Below are positions 8,787-18,153 of a stretch of DNA of 64,000 nucleotides, in pieces. Made by a program: the position numbers and the translations under genes. Under the pieces are notes generated by a model. It saw nothing but the letters and a program-made list of their open reading frames with translations. It ran no database searches and was not told the DNA's origin. How positions within the stretch are numbered: the stretch's first letter is position 1; every line of letters starts with the position of its first letter. Origin of the DNA: DASYKT01 sp035995185 (GTDB taxonomy: Bacteria; Acidobacteriota; Blastocatellia; Pyrinomonadales; Pyrinomonadaceae); assembly GCA_035995185.1 (NCBI GenBank), contig DASYKT010000005.1, forward strand, positions 147,295 through 211,294, in the 5' to 3' direction.

Positions 8787-9287
8787 TTATGGATAGAGTT
8801 TGTTCACTTCAATATCTACCTCCTCTACTGCATCAAAGGGAATTCCTTTGTTCGAAAAAATTTTGTGCAAATTTTGTTTTTCATCTTCCATAAAATGGAA
8901 CAATAAAAAAGTTCCATAATCTCCGCTTCTTAAGATCGTACTTCCATCTTCAGCAAGTAATCTTAAACTTTTTATATAATTAAAAAATAAATCAGTCTTA
9001 ATTTGAGCATCTGAAGAAAATGCTTTCAAAACGAATTGTTTCTTGCCTTCATCTAACTTACCTTCACAAACTGAATAGCCGCTGGAATCGTTTTCCTGCT
9101 CCATTAATTCAGGAAAAGCCTGATAAAATATATTTCTGTTATCATCTTTTTCCAATTCCTCCTTGTCGAATTGAATTTTAAAAGTTTTACTGGCGCCTAA
9201 GGCTATTTCGAGCACAATTTTTTTTGACTCCTGTTTTTTCAGCGGATCAAGTGTAAACTCATCGTGGTCTGTATTTAAGTAATTCAT
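8787..9287 (-). CDS. Unknown acidic AT-rich protein between two DUF4157 genes (possible immunity or chaperone)
   Basis: 166 residues, strongly acidic (many Asp/Glu), no signal peptide or membrane segment, no domain recognised. Codons are markedly A/T-rich compared with the flanking structural genes, suggesting separate origin. The start ATG sits in a 12-bp direct repeat (TATTTAAGTAAT at 9272-9283 and 9287-9298) and lacks a clear ribosome site. It begins 10 bases after the upstream DUF4157 gene stops, so it is probably co-transcribed. Size, acidity and place between two putative cargo genes resemble immunity proteins or cargo chaperones, but that is inference from context only. Confidence 0.6.
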   Translation of the reverse strand: MNYLNTDHDEFTLDPLKKQESKKIVLEIALGASKTFKIQFDKEELEKDDNRNIFYQAFPELMEQENDSSGYSVCEGKLDEGKKQFVLKAFSSDAQIKTDLFFNYIKSLRLLAEDGSTILRSGDYGTFLLFHFMEDEKQNLHKIFSNKGIPFDAVEEVDIEVNKLYP

Positions 9288-9297
9288 ATTTAAGTAA

Positions 9298-10425
9298 TCA
9301 TGCTAAAACTAAAGCTAATACCAACACAAGGGCCGCCATGATAGCTTCCGCTATCAGGTATATCAGGTATGATGCGATAAGTATAAGCGCTAAAATAGCC
9401 AGAGCTTCCAACACTTGTCCGAGCTTTTCTTTTATCCATTCCTTAATTTCTTCCATAGACTCCTCTAATTCCTGTCTAGAGGCATAACATTTCATTTCAC
9501 AAAAACGGGAAACGCTCTCATAAAAGAAAACACACATCTGACCAAGCTTATTGGTGGTAACGCCTATGTGTACATTGAATAATTGAGTATGAGGGCTCTT
9601 TTTGATCAATTTAGCTCCAACATGAGGAACATAGGCTTTCACGCATCCCCCGACAAAATCACCATCATCCACATCGAGAATCAGCATAAGGTCTCCAGGC
9701 AAATTTGTAATATCCTTCCAAATTACTTTTCTTGCAATTTGGTCCTGTGCCGAATGTGTTATTGGTCCTCCATAACTAATGTTGTCTGAATCCGGTTGCG
9801 AAATTCTTTCCGGTCTTTGTTGAACAACATGTGTCAATTCATGCGCCAGCAATCTTTTTCCCGAATCGGAATTTGTATTGTATTGCCCTGAGTTAAAAAC
9901 AACATGGTTACCTGATGTGTAGGCAAGCGCATTAACTGAACTTGCACTTTTAGCGGCTTGATCATTGTCGTGAATTCTTACGTTGCTGAAATCGTAATTG
10001 AAACGAGGCTCCATATATGCGCGCGTATCCGCATCCAAAGGCTTGCCGTCCGTACTTAAAGCATCCGGCACGATCGGAGACGCAAAAGAAATTGAATCAC
10101 TTTGGATCTTTTTCCTTTGTACGGAATTTTTTATTGGAGAAAGTCTGCTGGAACCCGGCGTTTCCATCCGCATTACCTTATCAGCCATCCCATCGGCTTC
10201 TTTTTCGTACGCGTCATCCGGCTGGCTGATCGACAAGTTTGAACTTTTCGCCTGGCAGGACGGACACCCGCCGCCGCAGGCGCAGGAGGCCTTGCGCTGG
10301 ATGGATAAACCCGAAGAAGCAGGAGTATAAGGAAGCGGCGCAATTTCTTCAGGCTTTCGGCCGTAAGCAGGATGGTATTCTTTTTTGTTTTCCGCGCTGC
10401 GGATAGACGATGCAAAGATATCCAT
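9298..10425 (-). CDS. DUF4157 protein with C-terminal membrane hairpin (candidate eCIS cargo)
   Basis: 375 residues, preceded by a GGAGG ribosome site. It carries the same Cys-rich motif as the 923-aa protein (IQRKASCACGGGCPSCQA, 42-59) and a DUF4157 domain (about 128-203) with NVRIHDN and HELTH (H195-H199). The region 230-325 has several cysteines and no recognised fold. The last 40 residues (about 335-375) are almost entirely hydrophobic, enough for two membrane helices reaching the C-terminus. The gene is A/T-rich relative to the structural genes. It could be a membrane-acting effector or an anchor for the particle. It follows the 1668-aa gene after a 66-base gap that contains a hairpin. 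Confidence 0.78.
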   Translation of the reverse strand: MDIFASSIRSAENKKEYHPAYGRKPEEIAPLPYTPASSGLSIQRKASCACGGGCPSCQAKSSNLSISQPDDAYEKEADGMADKVMRMETPGSSRLSPIKNSVQRKKIQSDSISFASPIVPDALSTDGKPLDADTRAYMEPRFNYDFSNVRIHDNDQAAKSASSVNALAYTSGNHVVFNSGQYNTNSDSGKRLLAHELTHVVQQRPERISQPDSDNISYGGPITHSAQDQIARKVIWKDITNLPGDLMLILDVDDGDFVGGCVKAYVPHVGAKLIKKSPHTQLFNVHIGVTTNKLGQMCVFFYESVSRFCEMKCYASRQELEESMEEIKEWIKEKLGQVLEALAILALILIASYLIYLIAEAIMAALVLVLALVLA

Positions 10426-10447
10426 ATTCGTTAGCCTCCTTTATATA

Positions 10448-10495
10448 ATAACGATCGGTCTGCTTTTATTAACAGCAAAGCCGGACCGACGTTAT
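10448..10495 (-). other. Hairpin at the boundary of structural and cargo genes
   Basis: Arms ATAACG-A-TCGGTC (10448-10460) and GACCGACGTTAT (10484-10495) pair with one bulged base, and TGCT/AGCA extend the stem inside. It overlaps the stop codon of the 1668-aa gene and lies just before the AGGAGG of the next gene. No U-tract, so it is more likely an RNA-processing or stability element than a terminator. Confidence 0.45.
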
Positions 10496-13400
10496 TTACG
10501 TTTCTTCGGGGCCGGTTTTTTACCCGTGCTCTTTGCAGGCTTAGCTTTTTCCTTGGCCTCTTTCTCCTTAGCTATTTTATCTTTAGCGTCCTTTTCCCTG
10601 TCTGTTTTATCTTTAATTTTTTTATCCTTATCTTCGGGCCGGTCCGGCGGAAGATCGTCGTCTATGCTGCCATCCGGAGCAGCGCAATCACCCCTACCTA
10701 ATTCCGAGTCGACCGAGAGTTCTATCCGGTCGGACGATCCCTTCATCAGAGTAAGCTTTGTATCTTTAAAGACCTGCTTCTTTTTATCTTTCGAAACTCC
10801 CATAAATACAGCCGATATGTTTTCGGGAATTTCTTCGACCCGGAGTGAGAAATACCCCTTCTTGTCGGTACAGGTATATCCGAGTGCCCTGTACCAAACG
10901 CCTTTTTCATCGTAAGCGGCAATCGTCACGCCCTCGACAGGATCTCCTTCTTCGGTACGAACAAATCCGTCCACGGCCCATCCACTTTTGATCTCGGGAA
11001 AAGGCGTAGATGCGGCGCTGTATTGCAGGTAACTGTCCCTGGTTTCAGCCAGGCTGACTTCCATTCTCATCGCCATCTTACTCGCACGCACGTCGCTCTC
11101 CCCGTACATAGTTGTATACCGCTCGTAACCCTGTTGGTAACCGGTATACCTTGCTTCCTGGTATTGGATCGTCTCCTGCCACCGCGTCTGTTGATAACTT
11201 TCCAGGATCTTTATATTGACCATGGGATCCAATACATTTACCCATCCTCCGGGCTGTCTGGGCCACCTTCGACATATCGTGTCCATTCTGTTATCGAATA
11301 TATCTCCAGAAAGCGGTTCGATATCGGTCAGGTTAAATCTGTCCAGATAAAGCGGCTTGGTGTGATAGCTATAAGGCAGGAAATCTTTTTCAACCAGTAT
11401 GCAATGAGTCCCAATATTGTCGGTGGTTATATTCCGATTTGCCGCGGTGAAAGCGGAAAGGGGAAAAGGGACACCCTCCTCCTGCGAAGGTGTGGTCGCA
11501 TCATCAGTTTCGAGAAAACGATTGTCATTGACCCGGCAGGATCTTCCGAAGACATAAGTGTTGATCACGGGAAACTTCAACGACTCAAACTTGGGAATAG
11601 AAGTTTCGATCAACCGGCAGCTTATCTGGTTGCTGTTAAAACCGACGTCGTTTGGGGTAGCAATAAAAATAGAAGTAACCGATATTCCATCCTGGCCGGC
11701 CATACGGTCCTGATAGCACTGGTTGTCGGAAAATAAAAAATTACTGTCCGTAAAAGAAACCTCGGACGCGCTGCGAGTCGGAACGGGGACCTGCGCCGTC
11801 GTCCCGAAGACAAACTCGCCGGTTTTTTTAAGCATTCTTTTACCGGCCTGCACCTTGGCTGCCTGCGTTCTTTTTACGAACAGGTATCTATATTCTTCAA
11901 CGGCCGGACGCATCAGAACCTCCAGCGCATTAACCAGCGCTTCCCTTTCGAAAATAATAACGTTACCGGCCAGCGCATCCGTCAACTGAAAAGCCAGCTT
12001 GGGGGTAAGCTTCCCGTTGGAATGCATCAACTCCATTAACAATTCCACGGGCTTTTCAGGCGGCGCATTAAAAGTCGTGAAGCTATTATTCATAACCGAC
12101 ACCGGCCCGCTCGCGCCCAGCGTCAACGATCTTCCCATCGCCACAAGAACGACATTTTCATGAATTTTCGCCGCCGGTACGTTTATGGGCCCTTCAATAA
12201 ACGGCCCCCGGGCCAATAGCGGCTGCCAGACGTAAGACACGGACGCCTCGTGCACCCAGATGCCGCCGCGGGCGCCCAACCCGATCGGCCTTCTATCCGC
12301 CGCTTGGTCGTTTATACCGGTCAGTATCGGTCCTTCAATATGATTGCGCGAAATGTCCAGCCCGATGGTCTGAATAAGGTAGATACCGCAGACCGGATCA
12401 AGAAGATCGCGGCCATTGCGGATCAGAAAATTGTCCCGAACGGTAAGATCTTCGGTAGCGGCGAGAGCGATCGCGCCCCATCCCATCCAGCTCAGCATGT
12501 CGTCGGGAACTCTCACGTTCCTGTTCAGGCACAACTCAATACGGTTTTCCACGATCGTCAGTCTCCTGACGGAGATCATTTCGGGAAGCTCCCGCAATGT
12601 AAAAAAATCTTCCTCGTTGGCCTGCTGGGGCAGGCTGATAAAGCCGAATACGCTAATGCCATTGCGCGCCATATTAAAAATGCGATTCGATTGGATCAGA
12701 ATGTCTTCAAGCGCCGGACCTGCGCCGATCCGAGTGTCCGGACCCAACTCGTCCTTCTTAATGTAACCCTGATCGCCTACGGCCTTCATGACGTCATATT
12801 CCAAGTTGAGAACAAATGCTTTTTTCCTGCTCGCCTTGATACCGCCCAACGATATGCCGTTTCCGGCGCCGTTGACGATCAGGTTATCCACGATCCGGAC
12901 GCGCTCCGAACCGCCGCCGATATGGATCCCTCCCATTGAGCCATTGACCGCGGTAAAATCAGCCGGATCGTTTGAAAGTGCGCTCTCCGAATCTATGAAC
13001 TTGAGCGGCAAAACGCGTATTTCATTTCCCTTGACCAGCATGTCGTCACCGGTGAGATAAACTTCCGCATACAAGTCCTCCAGAGTTATCGGGCCTTGCC
13101 CATACTCCTTCATATAAAGCACGGAATCGGTAAGGGTCAGAAACTGGGCATATTTTGCCCTGACCGCGCTGCCTTTGCCGGCGGTAACGGTAAGATGAGA
13201 GAGAGTTATATCTTTAAGATATAATTCACGGTTTGTATTTTCCGCCGTTCTTTCTTCACCGGCAAGAACGATGCCTTCGCCATTCACTTCGATCGACACC
13301 GATTCAAGGACGACGTTTTGAGCGTACTCGATATTGACGCCTTTTTCCTTCGCTTTTAAAATATCCAGCAATTCGATCGTAATATCGTAAGCGTGTTCGA

Positions 13401-15498
13401 TATTGAGGCCTTTTCCCCCTGCGCTTACCGACATCGATTCGATAGTGATGTCATGAGCGGATACGATATCGATGCCCCCCGCACCCGCTTCAAGAGACAG
13501 CGATCCGAGTGTGATATTCTCAGCGGATACGATATTGATGCCTTTTCCGACAACGTTGATATCCAGCGATTCGACGATGATATCCTGAGCGGATTTGATA
13601 TCGATGCCATTTCCGGCCGCGTTGATATCCAGCGATCCGAGCGTGATATTTTGCGCGGTGTCAATATTGACGCCGTTTCCATTTGATTGTTTGATGTCCA
13701 GCGATTCGATCGTGATATTTTGAGCGCGGGCGATATCGATCGCCGGTGAGGCTGTAGCGTTTGAAATTATCGTACGCTTTCCGCAGCCTTTGATAATGAT
13801 GTCATAGCGTCCGAGGATACTGAGATTCTCGTGATACATTCCCGGTAAAACACAGATCTCGCCGCCTTTATCCCGCGGCAGAGCGTTTATCGCATCCTGG
13901 ATCCTGGTGAAATCTCCGTGGGTATGAATGCCGTCGCCCACGCGGTATGTGCAGCAGGTTTTAAGTTTGGTCAGGGGCTGAAATATTTGGCGGCAGTCGT
14001 CGATCGCATCTACCTCGATCACACTATTCTTCCAGAGCACCTCGGCCAGCGGGACGCGATGATAAAAGATCCCTTGCGGAGGAAGATTATCGACTAATTT
14101 TAATGGATTGACGATACCGCCGGCACGCACTTCAAACGTCCAGAAATCGGATGGCAGGTATTGTTTTTTATTAACTCCCGCGCCTTCGGTCTCAAACTGA
14201 AGATGAATGCCGAGCTCATTAGGCAGTTGTTTTGACGCATTGAATTCCGCAACCGATTCGATGCCGTTCCAGAGGCGGAAAAATCGCCTGCCTTTTGACG
14301 GCTTTCCCGGTATCGCCGTACCTTTAAATACGTTAGCCGCTTCGGTGTCATCGGGCAGATCGAGCATGTTATCCGAACCGAGAGTCGCTTTGGCCCCGTA
14401 GATCACCTTCCAGCAGCCAAGATCAGCGTCGAAATCGAGCGCTTCGAGATAAAATTCGCTCAGTCCTGAATTAAGGATCGCATTGCTGTTGCCGAAGATC
14501 TGTACCTTTTTATTATTAAAATCAAAGTCACCGGTTCCCACCAGCCCGCCATTGAACTGCGACCATTTAAAATAAGTTCCGCTATTGGTATCCGCTATCT
14601 CGATCCGGTAAAGATTATGTTCGAACCCGGTGTAGCCGCCGCTTTCAACGACAGGGCAGGGATCGGCGGTCGTCGTATCGGCTTTAAGTTCGGCCGTCAG
14701 CTTTCCTTTTTTGGAAAAGTCGTTCTTAAGAAGCGGTATGATCGAATCGCAGGTGTCGCCGTCTGCCATGCGATAGAGGCGCAGCCGGAAAGCAGCCTGC
14801 ACGCGCTCTGTCGTATCGACTCCGCCGAGCGCCGGTTCGATCAGAAGTTCCGAATCCTGGAATGCGTTCAACTCTTCCAGCCAGGTTTCCAGGATCACGG
14901 CATCCCGGTGGCCGTTCATAGGCTGTAACGGCGACCCGAGATAGGTCGCGGTACGGATCAACAAGTCATATTCGCTCAGATCGGTTTCGCCTGGTGTTGG
15001 GATGGGTTCGATCTCGCCCGGATCGCTTCCTTCGACCCTGGTCCCGCATACATTGCAGAACGTCGCTCCCGCCTTAAGCTCGTTCTGGCACTTCGCGCAT
15101 TTTTGTTTCCCCGAAGTCACAGGAGCGATCCTGGTTTCACCCGAATCGGCCTTTCCCGAAAACGTATGAACGATTGCATCTTCGCCTGGATCGGTTTTCT
15201 CCGGAGGAAAAAGTTCGACCAGCAGCCCGTCCGCCCAGACACGGCCCGGCTTAAGCTGGATACTTGCTTTGTCTCCGGCAATGGCGGCCCTGATGACCTT
15301 AAAACTCAGCGGCACTTCCGCCGGAACGGCGGCCACCCCGGCGCCGAACGCGTCGCGCGCCGCAGTTTCCTGCCATTCGCCTATGATCTCGGTATGCGCG
15401 TTCCAATCGCGGTCGAGCAAAACGCGGCCCTGCTGGTGAAGAGTTCCTCTAAAGTTTCGAGAACGATCTTTGTTCCAAACGGAAAAATCACCTCTCAT
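10492..15498 (-). CDS. Giant DUF6519/beta-helix eCIS protein with zinc ribbon (tail fibre or baseplate-attached)
   Basis: 1668 residues. The start MRGDFSVWNKDRS...QQGRVLLDRDWN is typical of the DUF6519 domain found beside phage-tail-like clusters. Inside it is a zinc ribbon, CAKC/CNVC (C134, C137, C148, C151). About residues 535-1330 form a right-handed parallel beta-helix, including some six to seven 22-residue repeats (for example NGVNIDTAQNITLGSLDINA) encoded around 13300-13740. Residues about 1505-1598 resemble a carboxypeptidase-regulatory-like beta-sandwich, and the last 45 are a Lys/Asp tail. It follows the gpI-like gene by 12 bases. A role in receptor binding or as a cage around the baseplate is inferred from fold and position; no enzymatic residues were identified. 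Confidence 0.82.
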   Translation of the reverse strand: MRGDFSVWNKDRSRNFRGTLHQQGRVLLDRDWNAHTEIIGEWQETAARDAFGAGVAAVPAEVPLSFKVIRAAIAGDKASIQLKPGRVWADGLLVELFPPEKTDPGEDAIVHTFSGKADSGETRIAPVTSGKQKCAKCQNELKAGATFCNVCGTRVEGSDPGEIEPIPTPGETDLSEYDLLIRTATYLGSPLQPMNGHRDAVILETWLEELNAFQDSELLIEPALGGVDTTERVQAAFRLRLYRMADGDTCDSIIPLLKNDFSKKGKLTAELKADTTTADPCPVVESGGYTGFEHNLYRIEIADTNSGTYFKWSQFNGGLVGTGDFDFNNKKVQIFGNSNAILNSGLSEFYLEALDFDADLGCWKVIYGAKATLGSDNMLDLPDDTEAANVFKGTAIPGKPSKGRRFFRLWNGIESVAEFNASKQLPNELGIHLQFETEGAGVNKKQYLPSDFWTFEVRAGGIVNPLKLVDNLPPQGIFYHRVPLAEVLWKNSVIEVDAIDDCRQIFQPLTKLKTCCTYRVGDGIHTHGDFTRIQDAINALPRDKGGEICVLPGMYHENLSILGRYDIIIKGCGKRTIISNATASPAIDIARAQNITIESLDIKQSNGNGVNIDTAQNITLGSLDINAAGNGIDIKSAQDIIVESLDINVVGKGINIVSAENITLGSLSLEAGAGGIDIVSAHDITIESMSVSAGGKGLNIEHAYDITIELLDILKAKEKGVNIEYAQNVVLESVSIEVNGEGIVLAGEERTAENTNRELYLKDITLSHLTVTAGKGSAVRAKYAQFLTLTDSVLYMKEYGQGPITLEDLYAEVYLTGDDMLVKGNEIRVLPLKFIDSESALSNDPADFTAVNGSMGGIHIGGGSERVRIVDNLIVNGAGNGISLGGIKASRKKAFVLNLEYDVMKAVGDQGYIKKDELGPDTRIGAGPALEDILIQSNRIFNMARNGISVFGFISLPQQANEEDFFTLRELPEMISVRRLTIVENRIELCLNRNVRVPDDMLSWMGWGAIALAATEDLTVRDNFLIRNGRDLLDPVCGIYLIQTIGLDISRNHIEGPILTGINDQAADRRPIGLGARGGIWVHEASVSYVWQPLLARGPFIEGPINVPAAKIHENVVLVAMGRSLTLGASGPVSVMNNSFTTFNAPPEKPVELLMELMHSNGKLTPKLAFQLTDALAGNVIIFEREALVNALEVLMRPAVEEYRYLFVKRTQAAKVQAGKRMLKKTGEFVFGTTAQVPVPTRSASEVSFTDSNFLFSDNQCYQDRMAGQDGISVTSIFIATPNDVGFNSNQISCRLIETSIPKFESLKFPVINTYVFGRSCRVNDNRFLETDDATTPSQEEGVPFPLSAFTAANRNITTDNIGTHCILVEKDFLPYSYHTKPLYLDRFNLTDIEPLSGDIFDNRMDTICRRWPRQPGGWVNVLDPMVNIKILESYQQTRWQETIQYQEARYTGYQQGYERYTTMYGESDVRASKMAMRMEVSLAETRDSYLQYSAASTPFPEIKSGWAVDGFVRTEEGDPVEGVTIAAYDEKGVWYRALGYTCTDKKGYFSLRVEEIPENISAVFMGVSKDKKKQVFKDTKLTLMKGSSDRIELSVDSELGRGDCAAPDGSIDDDLPPDRPEDKDKKIKDKTDREKDAKDKIAKEKEAKEKAKPAKSTGKKPAPKKRK

Positions 15499-15510
15499 AG
15501 GTTGCCTCCT

Positions 15511-18153
15511 TTAAGTTACGGGGATCAGGAGCGGTCTGATCCCAACCGGCATAAATTCGCGAAATCTGATCCTCAAATTGCGCCACTTGTGCGCTTCTGA
15601 CAGAAAATTGAAAGCCCCCATTTGATCTACTCCCGGCCCTTCCTCCAGAATGCGCGGATCGCATTCGAGCGAGAGTTGGCAATAGCCGGGTTCCCCGAAA
15701 ATTTCACTGGTAAAGATGAGCTTGGCGTCAATACCGAAAATACATCCAAAATTCGTCGGCAGGCGGTTGACGCCATAAGCGCGGTGGTCGAGTGTATCGT
15801 CCGCAAAATAGCAAAATTTCAAACAGCCAAGCTGCTGGTCAAAAGCTTCCAGTATCTCTTTGAAAATGCCCCCGCTTCCCTCGATGCTCGCCACGCGGAC
15901 ACGTCCCAGGATGGTCACATTTTGTATGGTCGTGGCGCCGGCATATCCCGTCGCGGGGTCCGTCGCACCGGTGATGGCAAAAGGAACATCTCTGCGCGGC
16001 TTGTGGCCTTCGGGAGACACCGTCAGCGGGATCGATGCGACGATCGAATCGGAAATGCAAAGCCGGTAGCCTTCATCGGTAAGAATGGCGCCGCTGATAG
16101 AAAACTGCATTATTATTTCGGGCGTTTGCTTAAAAGTCCGTTCTTCGTTGGCATCGTCAAATCCATACCCGTTCTCCAGCTTGATGCCGGAAAGCAGCGT
16201 CGACGGCAATGGCGCCCGCGGTTTGGGATCGGTTTTTTTGTCGATCTTTTTGACGATCTTTTTTTGTGAACCAAGCGGATCGAGCGTGCAGTGGATGAGT
16301 TCGATCTTGCCCAATGCGGCACGGGCAATTAACGGCAGCTGTGCGCCATATCCTGCTGCGCGCACAATATAAAGCCCTTCAAGCCGGACAAATAAATTTT
16401 CGATCTGCGCGTCAAGCTTTGCTTGTTTAGTTCCATCCGCGTCGTATACTTGTACCGGACGAAAAGCGAGCGGATCGCCCAATTCAATGACCGGGCGCTG
16501 GCCGTCCGCCGCCCGGATGATCAGCGGAGCGCCTAGTTTTATACTTAAAATACCTTTTTCATTGACTACATCGGCAGGCGGAAGTTTAGAAAGATCAAGC
16601 CGGTGCGTCATGCTATCGGTGATCTCGATCACCGTCGGTTCGGTTTGCAAGGCAATGCCCGCCAGAGCATCCTGGAGGCCGTCGGCTTTTTGCAGGAAAT
16701 TTACTTTCTTGAATATAACGGTCGGCGTTTGGTTACGATCGAATTTTTTTGGCAGCGCACCGTAAGAGATCGGATGCGCGCCCACCGGACCGGGAGCGCC
16801 ATAAGTAAATGTTACCAGTAGATCATCCCCCAGAGACTTGGCCCGATCGTCGTCGGAAACGCCTATGCAAATACGGCCGCGGTCGGGATCGATAGCTATC
16901 TCGCGATCGGCCAGCGGCGGATTAAGACAGTGTTCCCATCTGCTGAGGTCCGCGCCGCGTATGGTCCAATGCCGTCCCTTGGTTTTATGGGGCCAGATCT
17001 CGCCGCCAAAACGCTTGCTCGGCAGATGCAGTTGAAGGCCGACGTCCGTTATATCGATATCATCCAGATCGGTCCCGATCTCATCATAGGATTCGACCGC
17101 CAGATATTCCTGCGGGGCGGTAAACGATGCGTCGGTAAAAAATTCCAGCGGCTGAGGTGTCGACGAAGCGAGGGATTCGTCGTATTTTTCGGCAATGTCG
17201 TAATCGGAGATGCGCTGCACCGGCATTGGCCCCGGCACATGATCGGCGCTCGAAACGCGGGGCGCGATCGCCGAGAGATTCAGGGCATCTGTTCCCTCAC
17301 GCGAATTGCTGAAGAGATCGAAACGATTCGTATTAAATAAATTAACGGGCCGGCCTTTGGTCGTGTCGAGTTGGATCGGGTTTATATTTACACGCGCGAC
17401 CCGCGACGCCGCTTCGGGGGCCGACGTTAACACGTCGGGGTCAGTGGTCACAATAAACACTCCGGGTTTTATCGTTTTGATACGATAAGCTTCCAGCCGC
17501 CAGAGATAGATCGCCAGGTTCGGCAGATTATAACGGACCTGACCGGTTTCGTGAGGCCTGACGTCGGCCACGTGCGCAAAAGGATCGAAAGGAGTATTGA
17601 GCTGGGCCAACAGCGAAGGATCGCGAAGATTGATCGTACCGCCCCGGATCGGCGCTCCGCGGGGAACGCTAAGAAACGAGTAAGGCGGATCGCCGCCTTC
17701 ATCGGGCCGCTGGTGATTAAGGTGCTGGTTCCAGACCATGTTTTCCAACAACTCAACGCAATGAACTCCCCATTTCGTCAAAATAAATGCAAGCAATTCG
17801 ACGGCGCCGAGGGTTCCCTTGCGGCGGCGGAGCGCAATTGTGTCGGCCACGTCCGCGCGCAAGGTCCACTCTTCGCCGGAAAGCTGGCCGGTCCCTAAAA
17901 GATCGCCGATATAAGGAATGACCCATTCGTCGCAGGTTTCGATAAAAAGATCGTGATAAAGCGATTCTATGTTTTCATGAATAGCGGAAAACATATCCTC
18001 CACCGGTTCGAGGTAGCTGCGAAGCTGGTTAGCCGCGGCCGGTTCGCCGTTAGTGAGATATAGTGTCGGGAGGTCTCCATCCTTTATGCGGTAGATCTCC
18101 GGCAGCCTGCGATATAATTCGACGGATCTTTTGTTTATCATCTCAAGCTCCAT
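15511..18153 (-). CDS. gpI-like phage tail/baseplate protein (Afp12-like)
   Basis: 880 residues. The first about 150 match the phage tail protein I pattern: YRRLPEIYRIKD, LRSYLEPVEDMFSAIHENIESLY, ETCDEWVIPYIGDLLG, then ALRRRKGTLGAVELLAFILTKWG. The remaining 700 residues are beta-rich with no recognised catalytic motif and probably make baseplate or fibre-attachment contacts. The start overlaps the end of the preceding baseplate J-like gene by 11 bases. In eCIS loci a gpI-like gene regularly follows the J-like genes, as here. The protein is much longer than phage gpI (about 200 residues), as usual for Afp12-type proteins. Confidence 0.82.
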   Translation of the reverse strand: MELEMINKRSVELYRRLPEIYRIKDGDLPTLYLTNGEPAAANQLRSYLEPVEDMFSAIHENIESLYHDLFIETCDEWVIPYIGDLLGTGQLSGEEWTLRADVADTIALRRRKGTLGAVELLAFILTKWGVHCVELLENMVWNQHLNHQRPDEGGDPPYSFLSVPRGAPIRGGTINLRDPSLLAQLNTPFDPFAHVADVRPHETGQVRYNLPNLAIYLWRLEAYRIKTIKPGVFIVTTDPDVLTSAPEAASRVARVNINPIQLDTTKGRPVNLFNTNRFDLFSNSREGTDALNLSAIAPRVSSADHVPGPMPVQRISDYDIAEKYDESLASSTPQPLEFFTDASFTAPQEYLAVESYDEIGTDLDDIDITDVGLQLHLPSKRFGGEIWPHKTKGRHWTIRGADLSRWEHCLNPPLADREIAIDPDRGRICIGVSDDDRAKSLGDDLLVTFTYGAPGPVGAHPISYGALPKKFDRNQTPTVIFKKVNFLQKADGLQDALAGIALQTEPTVIEITDSMTHRLDLSKLPPADVVNEKGILSIKLGAPLIIRAADGQRPVIELGDPLAFRPVQVYDADGTKQAKLDAQIENLFVRLEGLYIVRAAGYGAQLPLIARAALGKIELIHCTLDPLGSQKKIVKKIDKKTDPKPRAPLPSTLLSGIKLENGYGFDDANEERTFKQTPEIIMQFSISGAILTDEGYRLCISDSIVASIPLTVSPEGHKPRRDVPFAITGATDPATGYAGATTIQNVTILGRVRVASIEGSGGIFKEILEAFDQQLGCLKFCYFADDTLDHRAYGVNRLPTNFGCIFGIDAKLIFTSEIFGEPGYCQLSLECDPRILEEGPGVDQMGAFNFLSEAHKWRNLRIRFREFMPVGIRPLLIPVT

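Noticed and set aside
13300..13740. 66-bp tandem repeats as a CRISPR array
   Set aside because: The repeats are in frame, diverged and code for 22-residue beta-helix turns; there are no unique spacers.
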